NCBI GenBank assembly: GCA_003483645.1
Contig: DMYM01000116.1
Location: 1-5,780 of the forward strand
Length of the DNA: 5,780 nucleotides
Reading direction: 5' to 3'
From: Verrucomicrobiales bacterium
Lineage (GTDB): Bacteria; Verrucomicrobiota; Verrucomicrobiia; Verrucomicrobiales; Akkermansiaceae
Part shown: piece after piece, positions 1-5,780 of the stretch
Position numbering within the stretch: the stretch's first letter is position 1
Layout: every line of letters begins with the position of its first letter
Made by a program: the position numbers and the translations under genes
The notes under the pieces: model-generated
Databases searched by the model: none
Seen by the model: only the letters and a program-made list of their open reading frames with translations
What the model was told of the DNA's origin: nothing

Positions 1-379
1 ACCGGGCCACCACCATCACACATCGAAAGCGCGCCGTTCGTTGTTCCATGGGAACGTCGGTGAGTTCAGTGAGCAATTTCTGGTTGTTTGCAGGATCGTC
101 CGCATCCGGTCCCGCAAAACGGGCAGAGTAGACCCCGGGCGAACCTTGCAGGGCGTCGACTTCCAGACCGGAATCGTCGGCAAGGACAAGCGACTTGCTC
201 ACCTTGCTGATGGCAACCGCCTTGAGCGTCGAATTCTCGCCGAATGTCACCCCGGTCTCTTCCACTTCCGGAGCATCAGGAAAGGTAGAAAGATCCGCCA
301 CTTTGAAGCAGCCCTCAAGCATGGCCACAACCTCCTCGGTCTTGTGCGCGTTCCGGGTCGCCAGCAGCAATTGCTTCAT
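1..379 (-). CDS. rdgB: RdgB/HAM1-family non-canonical purine NTP pyrophosphatase (dITP/XTPase), C-terminus outside window
   Basis: The family hydrolyses dITP, XTP and related deaminated purine nucleotides to monophosphate plus pyrophosphate, keeping them out of DNA and RNA in the cytoplasm. I translated this strand by hand: the visible 126 residues begin MKQLLLATRNAHKTEEV, with the family's nucleotide-binding ATxNxxK motif at residues 7-13. TFGEN follows, with the conserved Glu48, then LADDSGLEVDAL with the catalytic Asp at residue 69. SPGVYSARFAG comes next (80-90), and an EQRTARFRCVMVV stretch close to E. coli RdgB lies at the window edge. Numbering matches E. coli RdgB without gaps up to Asp69. 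Full-length members have about 200 residues, so roughly the last third is missing at base 1. The ATG at 377-379 has a strong Shine-Dalgarno. The gene is divergent from leuS. No defect is seen in the visible part. Confidence 0.95.
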   Translation of the reverse strand, partial: MKQLLLATRNAHKTEEVVAMLEGCFKVADLSTFPDAPEVEETGVTFGENSTLKAVAISKVSKSLVLADDSGLEVDALQGSPGVYSARFAGPDADDPANNQKLLTELTDVPMEQRTARFRCVMVVAR

Positions 380-386
380 CACTTGA

Positions 387-394
387 TCCTCCCC
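387..394 (-). promoter_or_regulatory. Shine-Dalgarno of rdgB
   Basis: Read on the minus strand the sequence is GGGGAGGA, followed by seven bases and then the ATG at 379. It is the only strong Shine-Dalgarno in the window and fixes the rdgB start. A TGA overlaps the ATG (TGATG), but the frame it closes has no usable start codon downstream of an in-frame stop, so it does not mark an upstream gene. Confidence 0.8.
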
Positions 395-409
395 GCATCG
401 AATCGAGAA

Positions 410-482
410 GAAAATCCGAAAAGAGGAGAATTCCTTCTGATTTTCCCGGCCGGAAAGGACCTGATCCCCGTCGCTGGATCAG
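410..482 (-). repeat. Cluster of inverted repeats in the rdgB leader
   Basis: Three inverted repeats lie 31-103 bases upstream of the rdgB ATG. (1) GAAAATC at 410-416 pairs with GATTTTC at 439-445; an inner imperfect stem (421-427 with 432-438, tetraloop GAAT) extends it. (2) TTTCC at 442-446 pairs with GGAAA at 452-456, sharing bases with the right arm of repeat 1, so both cannot form together. (3) CTGATCC at 461-467 pairs perfectly with GGATCAG at 476-482 across an 8-base loop. They could be protein-binding operators or structured 5' leader RNA of rdgB. No T-run makes any of them a convincing intrinsic terminator. The function is unknown. Confidence 0.45.
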
Positions 483-712
483 ACAGAGTTTCGTGTCCGC
501 GCAGTAGTCCTCCCAGATCGGTGACTCTGAAGAATCTGCCCGCCGTCCCCGCCTCTCAACGGCGTCGCAGTCCGGTTGTGCTCGCATAAACATACGATAG
601 GATTTCGCTCGCGTCTCCCCCCGGCCTTCCCACGCTGCCCCATTGTGCCGTTCCTCCCCGGCGGAAAGAAAAGAGCCCCTTGAACAGCTTTGAATACCAA
701 TAGACCGTTCTT

Positions 713-736
713 CGCTCCTTTCTTCTGAAAGGAGCG
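713..736 (+). repeat. Perfect 10-bp hairpin in the leuS leader
   Basis: CGCTCCTTTC (713-722) is the exact reverse complement of GAAAGGAGCG (727-736), separated by the tetraloop TTCT. The stem sits 125-148 bases before the leuS ATG. Neither strand has a T-run after the stem, so it is not a standard intrinsic terminator. It may be a leader RNA element, an mRNA 5' stabiliser or a dyad operator. The right arm contains AAAGGAG, a Shine-Dalgarno-like sequence that the stem would hide. Confidence 0.55.
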
Positions 737-740
737 ACAG

Positions 741-780
741 AGGCCCCGTCGGGGTTTCGGTGCTACCGCGGCGGGGTTCT
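741..780 (+). promoter_or_regulatory. Attenuator-like alternative folds upstream of leuS (candidate)
   Basis: Two competing structures can be drawn. Fold A pairs 741-747 with 751-757, made of four G-C pairs (CCCC/GGGG), two G-U and one A-U. Fold B pairs 744-751 (CCCCGTCG) with 769-776 (CGGCGGGG) over eight continuous base pairs including one G-U. Inside it CGGT at 758-761 pairs with ACCG at 765-768, leaving a six-base bulge. Fold B is followed by TTCTGCTTT, a loose T-rich stretch. A strong fold exclusive with a smaller one just before an aminoacyl-tRNA synthetase gene is what transcription attenuators look like, but the T-run is poor and no regulator is identified. The call is inferred from hand-drawn pairing only. 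Confidence 0.3.
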
Positions 781-860
781 GCTTTCCGGGGGAGCACTTG
801 CCCTGATACGGGATATCTGCCACCGTCCCGCCCCCTTCCGGGATACGAAGAAGCAGCACG

Positions 861-3410
861 ATGAGCGAGCGACGCAAACCCTATCCCTTCGATCAATTCG
901 AATCCAAATGGCAGGAACGATGGGATGCGGGCAAAGCTTTCCGTATGCCGGGACCGGGAGAGGAGGGATTTGATCCGGACGCGCCCAAGTTCTATGCCCT
1001 CGACATGTTTCCCTACCCAAGCGGGGCCGGGTTGCACGTCGGCCACCCCGAAGGCTACACCGCCACGGACATTGTCACCCGCTACAAGCGCAAGAAGGGA
1101 TTCAATGTTCTCCATCCGATGGGCTGGGATGCCTTCGGCCTGCCTGCCGAGGAACATGCCCGCAAGACCGGTGAACATCCACGGATCAACACGCAGAACA
1201 ACATCGACAACTTTCGCCGTCAGCTCAGGATGCTGGGCTTCTGCTATGACTGGGACCGTGAGGTCAATACCACCGATCCCAATTACGTGAAGTGGACCCA
1301 GTGGATCTTCCTGCTGATCTACAACAGCTACTTCGACGAGGCAGAACAGAAGGCCAGGCCTGTTTCCGAACTGGAGGCCCGGGGCTGGTCCAGGGACCAG
1401 ATCGACGAGGTCCGCCTCGCCTACGTGGCGGAGGCACCGGTCAACTGGTGTCCCAGCCTGGGCACGGTCCTGGCCAATGAAGAAGTGGCAGAGTGGGAAG
1501 AGAAGGGGCACGTGGTCGAACGCCGCCCACTGCAGCAGTGGATGCTTCGCATTACGAGTTATGCCCAGCGCCTCATTGACGAGTTGGACGACCTCGACTG
1601 GCCCGAGGGAATCAAACTGCTCCAGCGAAACTGGATCGGCCGGTCCGAAGGGGCGCGGGTGGTGTTCGCCCTGGCGGACGATCACGAATGCGGCATCGAG
1701 GTCTTCACCACCCGGCCCGACACCCTCTTCGGGGCGACCTACACGGTTCTGGCTCCCGAGCATCCCCTCGTGGACCAGATTACCACCGAAGAGCAGCGGG
1801 AGGCTGTCGCGGACTACCAGAAGGCCTGCGCCACCAAGTCCGAAATGGAGCGGGGCGAACTCAACAAGGGTAAGACGGGGGTTCCGACCGGCGCCTTCGC
1901 CATTAATCCCGTCAACAACGAACAGATCCCGGTCTGGATCGCGGACTACGTCATGATGGGCTACGGAACGGGCGCCATCATGGCTGTGCCCGCTCACGAT
2001 ACCCGGGACTTCGCGTTTGCAAGGGCGTTTGACCTGCCCATCCTGCAGGTGGTGGAGCCTCCCGCTGGCGAAGACTGGCAGGGTTTTACCGGTGACGGCA
2101 CGGCGGTGAACTCCGGGCCGCTCGATGGCCAGTCCACTCCCGAGGCCAGGAAGACGATCACCGCCTGGCTGGAAGAGCAGGGCCGGGGCGAAGCGCAGAT
2201 CAACTACAAGCTGCGCGACTGGCTCTTCTCCCGTCAGCGCTACTGGGGGGAGCCTTTTCCCATCATCTGGAAGGACGGGCGACACGAAGCCCTCCCCGAG
2301 TCGGAGCTGCCGCTCCTAGCCCCCGAACTGGAAGACTACAATCCCACCGGAGATCCCGAGCCACTGCTCTCCAAGGCAGCGGAGTGGGTGGAGTTGCCCG
2401 GCGGCGGGCGGCGTGAAACCAACACCATGCCGCAATGGGCCGGTTCCTGTTGGTACTATCTCCGCTATTGTGACCCGGCCAACCCGGAGCAGTTCCTCTC
2501 TCCCGAGGCCGAGCAATACTGGCTCGGCAGCAACGGCAATCCCGGAGGAGTCGACCTCTACATCGGGGGGACCGAACACGCCGTCCTGCACCTGCTCTAT
2601 GCCCGCTTCTGGCACAAGATCCTCAATGACCTTGGTCACCTGAATACGCCCGAGCCGTTCCAGAAGCTCGTCAACCAGGGGCTCATCATGGGGCAAGATG
2701 GACGGAAAATGTCGAAGTCCCTCGGTAACGTCATTAATCCCGATGACGTGGTGGCAGAGTATGGCGCCGATGCCTTCCGCCTCTACGAGATGTTCATGGG
2801 CCCCCTGGAACAGGTGAAGCCCTGGAACACGCAGGGCGTGGAGGGGGTCTCCCGATTCCTGGCCAAGACCTGGAGGGTCGCCATGAGCCTGAACCAGGAA
2901 GGCGAGTGGGGAGCGGGCGACAAGCTGGAAGACGGGAACGCCGATGAGGGCCTCCTGAAAATAGTGCACGCCACCATCAAGAAAGTGGGCGAGGACATCG
3001 AGAAGCTGCGGTTCAACACCGCGATTTCCCAGATGATGGAATGCACCAACGCCTTCACCTCCGCGGAGAAAGTCCCCCACGCCCTCTTTCGTGACCTCCT
3101 GGTTCTCCTCAATCCCTTCGCCCCCCATCTCACCGAGGAGCTCTGGGAGCGCCTGGGCTACCCTGGCTCCTGCCTCGGGGAGGGCTGGCCCTCCTACGAC
3201 GACTCCCTCCTCGTGGAGAACGAGATCGAGATGGTGGTGCAGGTCAATGGCAAGGTGCGCTCCAAGATCATGGTAGCGGCCGAGGCCGCCCGGGACCAGG
3301 TGGAGGCCGCCGCCCAGGCCGACCAGAAAGTGCAGGGACACCTCGAGGGCCTGACGGTACGCAAGGTGATCGTTGTCCCCGCCCGGTTGGTCAACATCGT
3401 GGCAAATTGA
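861..3410 (+). CDS. leuS: Leucyl-tRNA synthetase (class I)
   Basis: This cytoplasmic enzyme charges tRNA-Leu with leucine and edits mischarged tRNA. At 849 residues it has the normal bacterial length (E. coli 860). The N-terminus YPFDQFESKWQERW is typical and supports the ATG at 861; the weak AAGAAG at 848-853 is the only nearby Shine-Dalgarno. The class I HIGH signature is HVGH at residues 59-62. NWCPSLGTVLANEEV near 195-209 is the zinc-domain region. The CP1 editing domain carries TTRPDTLFG at about 283-291 (the threonine-rich specificity motif) and AVPAHDTRDFAFA with Asp380, equivalent to the editing Asp345 of E. coli. KMSKS is at 616-620, followed by the anticodon-binding helical domain and the usual C-terminal VQVNGKVRSKI module. 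No frameshift or lost catalytic residue is seen. It is probably co-transcribed with the isomerase gene that follows. Confidence 0.98.
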   Translation: MSERRKPYPFDQFESKWQERWDAGKAFRMPGPGEEGFDPDAPKFYALDMFPYPSGAGLHVGHPEGYTATDIVTRYKRKKGFNVLHPMGWDAFGLPAEEHARKTGEHPRINTQNNIDNFRRQLRMLGFCYDWDREVNTTDPNYVKWTQWIFLLIYNSYFDEAEQKARPVSELEARGWSRDQIDEVRLAYVAEAPVNWCPSLGTVLANEEVAEWEEKGHVVERRPLQQWMLRITSYAQRLIDELDDLDWPEGIKLLQRNWIGRSEGARVVFALADDHECGIEVFTTRPDTLFGATYTVLAPEHPLVDQITTEEQREAVADYQKACATKSEMERGELNKGKTGVPTGAFAINPVNNEQIPVWIADYVMMGYGTGAIMAVPAHDTRDFAFARAFDLPILQVVEPPAGEDWQGFTGDGTAVNSGPLDGQSTPEARKTITAWLEEQGRGEAQINYKLRDWLFSRQRYWGEPFPIIWKDGRHEALPESELPLLAPELEDYNPTGDPEPLLSKAAEWVELPGGGRRETNTMPQWAGSCWYYLRYCDPANPEQFLSPEAEQYWLGSNGNPGGVDLYIGGTEHAVLHLLYARFWHKILNDLGHLNTPEPFQKLVNQGLIMGQDGRKMSKSLGNVINPDDVVAEYGADAFRLYEMFMGPLEQVKPWNTQGVEGVSRFLAKTWRVAMSLNQEGEWGAGDKLEDGNADEGLLKIVHATIKKVGEDIEKLRFNTAISQMMECTNAFTSAEKVPHALFRDLLVLLNPFAPHLTEELWERLGYPGSCLGEGWPSYDDSLLVENEIEMVVQVNGKVRSKIMVAAEAARDQVEAAAQADQKVQGHLEGLTVRKVIVVPARLVNIVAN

Positions 3411-3459
3411 GGCGTTCTTTCGAGTTGGCGATCTGCCGCTCCGGCGCTACCTGTCCGGC

Positions 3460-4356
3460 ATGCTTCGCGTCAACGGAGAGCTTATCGACCCCAACCTCCT
3501 TGAGGAGGCCTTCGCCCGGATCAAGTCCGAGGCCGAAGCGCGCCTGCAGATTTCCTGCTGCGAGCGTGACCCCGAATTCATGGCTCAGGCCGAAGAGGAA
3601 GTTGTCGACTCCGTCCTGATTGCCCAGGAAGCCGAGAACCGCTTCCCCGAGCTACCCGACGCCGAGATCAAGGCCCGCTTTGAAGAAACCCTCAAGGAGT
3701 ACCGCAAGCATGGGGCAAGCTGGGACATGCTGGAGGCTCAACGCGAACCCCTCCTCGACGAGTGCGAAGCCAACCTGCGGATGGAAAAGTTCCTCGACTG
3801 CGTGCTGGCCGGTAAGACCGATGTCAGCGAGAACGACGTCGAGATCTACTACCAGGAAAACCAACGCGATTTCCGTACCGTGACCGAGGTCCGCGTGCTG
3901 CACCTGATGAAGGCTCTCGAGAAGCACGAGGATCCCGTGCTCCTGCTGGAGGAGATGGGAGAACTCCGCGAGACCCTGATCGAAGGGGCCGACTTCGAAC
4001 AGATCGCCACGGCCGAGACGGAAAAGGAATCAGGGGAAACAGACCTGGGCTGGATCGCCTTCGATCGGCCTTCGAACCCGATCGAGTCCATCATGTTCAC
4101 CATGCGCCTGGACGAAGTGAGCCCGGTCATCGCCTACGAGCACTCCTACCACATCCTCAAGATCGCGGAGATCAAACCAGCTGTGGTGCGGCCCTTTGAA
4201 GAAGTGAAGGAAGATATCGCCCACCGGGTTGAGTTCGAAAAGCGCCGCGACGCCCTGCACGAGTTCGCTTCCAGCCTGCGCGAAGGCGCCACCGTGGAAC
4301 GGGTCGACTCCGGTGGCGACGAGGAACAGGACGAAGAAGCAGCTGCCCCAAGCTGA
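3460..4356 (+). CDS. Parvulin-type peptidyl-prolyl isomerase, SurA-like, without signal peptide
   Basis: The 298-residue product catalyses or resembles catalysis of proline cis-trans isomerisation and is a likely folding chaperone. Residues 1-140 are a charged helical region beginning MLRVNGELIDPNLLEEAF, which resembles the N-terminal chaperone part of SurA/PpiC proteins. The parvulin domain spans about 142-236: VRVLHLM with the conserved active-site His148, GADFEQIA, ETDLGWIAFD (family GGDLGWF) and SYHILKI with the second conserved His231. FEEVKEDIAHRVEFEKRR follows, then an acidic tail (GGDEEQDEEAAAPS). I chose ATG 3460 because homology begins there. A longer frame from TTG 3373 overlaps leuS and adds no recognisable sequence. 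No Shine-Dalgarno is visible. Unlike periplasmic SurA, neither start gives a signal peptide, so a cytoplasmic location is inferred. It lies 49 bases after leuS and ends at a probable terminator. Confidence 0.85.
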   Translation: MLRVNGELIDPNLLEEAFARIKSEAEARLQISCCERDPEFMAQAEEEVVDSVLIAQEAENRFPELPDAEIKARFEETLKEYRKHGASWDMLEAQREPLLDECEANLRMEKFLDCVLAGKTDVSENDVEIYYQENQRDFRTVTEVRVLHLMKALEKHEDPVLLLEEMGELRETLIEGADFEQIATAETEKESGETDLGWIAFDRPSNPIESIMFTMRLDEVSPVIAYEHSYHILKIAEIKPAVVRPFEEVKEDIAHRVEFEKRRDALHEFASSLREGATVERVDSGGDEEQDEEAAAPS

Positions 4357-4398
4357 GTTCCCTGCTTGCCCGCCAGCAGACACCCGCAGGAGGAGCCA

Positions 4399-4417
4399 GC
4401 GCGAAAGCGCCCTTTTT
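4399..4417 (+). terminator. Probable intrinsic terminator of the leuS-isomerase unit
   Basis: GCGC (4399-4402) and GCGC (4407-4410) pair around a GAAA tetraloop, with CC and then five T at 4413-4417. The outer bases AGGAG (4391-4395) can pair weakly with the C and T that follow, lengthening the stem across an internal loop. It lies 42 bases after the isomerase stop and touches the stop codon of the convergent hydrolase gene. The four-pair core is short, so efficiency is uncertain. On the minus strand no T-run follows, so it would act only rightward. Confidence 0.5.
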
Positions 4418-5322
4418 CACTTCATCCACTTATTGTGACGCAGCCAGTCCTCAAGTCGGGCCGCCCACGTCTTTGAGTCTCCCGAGCGTCCCAGTCCGTA
4501 GCCGTGGCCTCCCTGCGCATAAATATGGCAGGACACCGGCACTCCATTGTCTGCACAGGCGGCGGCAAAATCCGTTCCGTTGCGCAGGGGCACCGCCCGG
4601 TCATCGGCGGAGTGCACGAGGAAAATGGGCGGCGTTTTCCTGGTCACCCGCCTGGCGGTGTTGTTCCTGTCCATGAGCTCCCTGGAGGGATTGGCTCCCA
4701 GAAGATTGCGCACCGACCCCTGATGACAGTGGGGCTGGCCCATCGCGATGACCGGATAGCAGAGAATCCCGAAGTCCGGGCGGCAACTGATCTGGTCGAT
4801 GGGATCGTCCGTTTCCTGCTCGAATTTGTCGTCAAACATGGTCACCGCAGTGGAGCAGAGATGCCCGCCGGCTGAGAACCCCATGATTCCAATCCTGCCC
4901 GGATCGATCCCCCAGTCCCCGGCCTTGAAGCGCATGGTCCGGATCGCCCGCCGGGCATCCATCTGGGGAACGGGAAAGTGATACCCAAGCGCCGGATTGG
5001 AGCTGACCCGGTACTTCACGACAATGGCCGTGATTCCCCGCTTGGCGAACCACTCCCCCACCTGCCGACCCTCGTGATCCGCGGCCAGCATGGCATAGCC
5101 ACCGCCGGGCAGGACGACCACCCCTGTTCCATTTGGCTTCTCCGCCTTGAAGAGCACGTACTGCGGAACCTCGGTATGGGCAATGCGCCAGCCACCTCCC
5201 CCCGTTTCCGTGCCGGCCTTGGGGCGCTTGGCGCCCGGCGCCTCCCCGGGCCACAGGTCAATCCATTCCGCCCCGGAGACCAGCGGGGCCGTCATCAGCA
5301 ATGCAAGCAGCAGTTGTTTCAC
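4417..5322 (-). CDS. Secreted alpha/beta-hydrolase (BD-FAE / acetyl-xylan-esterase-like)
   Basis: This is a 301-residue serine hydrolase of the prolyl-oligopeptidase/dienelactone-hydrolase type, probably a carbohydrate or short-chain esterase acting outside the cytoplasm. MKQLLLALLMTAPLVSGA is a signal peptide with likely cleavage after Ala18; there is no lipobox Cys. The mature part starts with an IDLWPGEAPG motif common in such esterases. LPGGGYAML (71-79) supplies the oxyanion hole. The nucleophile elbow GFSAGG has Ser150, FLVHSADDRAVP gives Asp240, and QGGHGYGL gives His273, so the triad is complete. The start is GTG at 5322, chosen because it yields the signal peptide; the in-frame ATG at 5295 would destroy it. 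The Shine-Dalgarno is weak (AGG about 8 bases upstream). The gene follows the permease gene by 49 bases on the same strand, so co-transcription is possible. The substrate cannot be read from the sequence. Confidence 0.88.
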   Translation of the reverse strand: MKQLLLALLMTAPLVSGAEWIDLWPGEAPGAKRPKAGTETGGGGWRIAHTEVPQYVLFKAEKPNGTGVVVLPGGGYAMLAADHEGRQVGEWFAKRGITAIVVKYRVSSNPALGYHFPVPQMDARRAIRTMRFKAGDWGIDPGRIGIMGFSAGGHLCSTAVTMFDDKFEQETDDPIDQISCRPDFGILCYPVIAMGQPHCHQGSVRNLLGANPSRELMDRNNTARRVTRKTPPIFLVHSADDRAVPLRNGTDFAAACADNGVPVSCHIYAQGGHGYGLGRSGDSKTWAARLEDWLRHNKWMK

Positions 5323-5371
5323 CCGGACAGCCTAGGAAGCCTCCCGGTCAACGGAAAGAACGGAGTCGTTC

Positions 5372-5780
5372 TCACATTCCGATGCCAACCCGCCGCCGGT
5401 AGCCCACCACGTAACCGACAAAGGCCCAGAACAGGCTGTTGAGAGCAATGAGAACCACCATTGCTCCCAGTCCAAGGAACGTTCCCACCGGGGGCGCCCC
5501 GTTGAGGGCGGGCAGGATGGCCACCAGGGAAGCGAGGAGGCCAATCCCAAAGGCCCACCCGATGAAGGCCCGCACCTCCTTGAAGATGACGTTCCTGGTC
5601 ACCCGGTGAGGAATGCCAATGGTTCGAAGGACCCCAAACTCACCCCGCCGTTCGGCGAGGTTACGAGCCGTCACGATTCCCAGCCCGGCGCTGCCGAGAA
5701 TGAGTCCCAGACCGCCCAGGACGTGAAAGATCGCGATGTAGGTGTTCTCCACGCCGTGAAATCCCTCCAGGCGTTCCCGC
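5372..5780 (-). CDS. ABC transporter permease, FtsX/MacB-type C-terminal domain, 5' end outside window
   Basis: The frame is open to the window edge, and the visible 135 residues are the C-terminus of an inner-membrane FtsX-like permease. Such proteins pair with an ATPase and, in the MacB/LolCDE group, move lipoproteins, peptides or drugs or couple to periplasmic proteins. The translation starts RERLEGFHGVENTYIAIF at the edge, so the GTG at 5752 is an internal Val codon. A first membrane segment covers about residues 13-36 (YIAIFHVLGGLGLILGSAGL). The cytoplasmic-side ARNLAERRGEFGVLRTIGI motif follows, typical of FtsX domains. Two more hydrophobic segments are separated by the short NGAPP loop, and the basic end is YRRRVGIGM. 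The conserved order of three final helices fits the FtsX domain. The ATPase partner is not in the window. The hydrolase gene lies downstream on the same strand. Confidence 0.85.
   Translation of the reverse strand, partial: RERLEGFHGVENTYIAIFHVLGGLGLILGSAGLGIVTARNLAERRGEFGVLRTIGIPHRVTRNVIFKEVRAFIGWAFGIGLLASLVAILPALNGAPPVGTFLGLGAMVVLIALNSLFWAFVGYVVGYRRRVGIGM

Larger units (their letters stand above)
380..860. other. Divergent rdgB-leuS intergenic region, no gene recognised
   Basis: These 481 bases separate the divergent starts of rdgB and leuS and must hold promoters for both. Open frames crossing it on either strand look like GC-driven chance frames: their products are low-complexity, rich in Arg, Gly and Pro, and lack recognisable domains. 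What I can see is a group of inverted repeats near rdgB (410-482), and a hairpin plus a GC-rich alternative fold near leuS (713-776). The most AT-rich patch is around 585-605 (CATAAACATACGATAGGAT). It could contain a -10 element for either direction, for example TAGGAT at 598-603 behind TTGTGC at 576-581 on the plus strand. That match is poor and I do not call a promoter. Confidence 0.6.

Noticed and set aside
484..529. Inverted repeat CAGAGT / ACTCTG
   Set aside because: Only six pairs across a 34-base loop, within chance expectation.
379..555. Stop-free minus-strand stretch ending in TGA overlapped with the rdgB ATG
   Set aside because: It has no ATG, GTG or TTG start after the in-frame upstream stop, and the translation resembles no known protein. 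An upstream coupled gene is unlikely.
680..706. Sigma-70-like promoter TTGAAC with TAGACC for leuS
   Set aside because: The spacing is 15 bases and the -10 match is poor, so it is not strong enough to call.
845..857. 13-base sequence ACGAAGAAGCAGC also present near 4332-4344
   Set aside because: A purine-rich Glu/Ala-codon-like string, once before leuS and once inside the acidic tail of the isomerase gene. Probably coincidence.
479..877. Minus-strand frame of 132 codons covering the intergenic region and leuS start
   Set aside because: The product is an Arg/Gly/Pro-rich mixture without domain or plausible ribosome site, and it overlaps the leuS start region.
315..2285. Minus-strand open frame of 656 codons antisense to leuS
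   Set aside because: Long stop-free antisense frames are expected opposite GC-rich coding sequence. The product has no recognisable domain, and leuS on the other strand is unmistakable.
2316..3341. Minus-strand open frame of 341 codons antisense to the leuS 3' half
   Set aside because: Its His, Leu, Gly and Val-rich product mirrors leuS codons on the opposite strand, with no motif of its own.
3373..3459. Upstream TTG start for the isomerase gene overlapping leuS
   Set aside because: The extra 29 residues show no family similarity or signal peptide, and no Shine-Dalgarno supports the TTG.

Overview
This is a GC-rich bacterial chromosomal window holding five protein genes, two of them cut by the window edges. 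Four belong to widespread housekeeping or transport families. The organism is probably a Verrucomicrobiota or Planctomycetota-type bacterium. That guess rests on high GC, weak or absent Shine-Dalgarno sequences in front of most genes, a MacB/FtsX-type permease C-terminus carrying an 'ENTYIAIFHVLGGLG' signature, and a secreted BD-FAE-like esterase. It is inferred from protein style only; there is no rRNA or other marker here.

Layout. On the minus strand, positions 1-379 hold the N-terminal two thirds of a RdgB/HAM1-type dITP/XTP pyrophosphatase, which removes damaged purine nucleotides. Positions 380-860 are a 481-base divergent intergenic region with no convincing gene. It contains a cluster of inverted repeats in the rdgB leader (410-482), a perfect 10-bp hairpin (713-736), and a GC-rich region that can fold in two mutually exclusive ways (741-776) upstream of leuS. 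On the plus strand, leuS (861-3410, leucyl-tRNA synthetase, apparently complete and intact) is followed 49 bases later by a 298-residue parvulin-type peptidyl-prolyl isomerase of SurA-like architecture without a signal peptide (3460-4356). The two probably share a transcript ending at a short stem with a U-run at 4399-4417. On the minus strand, converging on that terminator, a secreted alpha/beta-hydrolase (4417-5322) lies 49 bases downstream of the C-terminus of an FtsX/MacB-type ABC transporter permease (5372-5780, 5' end outside the window). These two may form a second operon.

No obviously new multi-gene system is visible: there is no mobile element, CRISPR array, toxin-antitoxin pair or defence module, and no tRNA or rRNA. 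The least explained sequence is the rdgB-leuS intergenic region. Its leuS leader has attenuator-like alternative folds and a near match to the T-box core, and a short frame in it ends in an ATGA overlap with the leuS start. All of these are weak signals that need comparative data.
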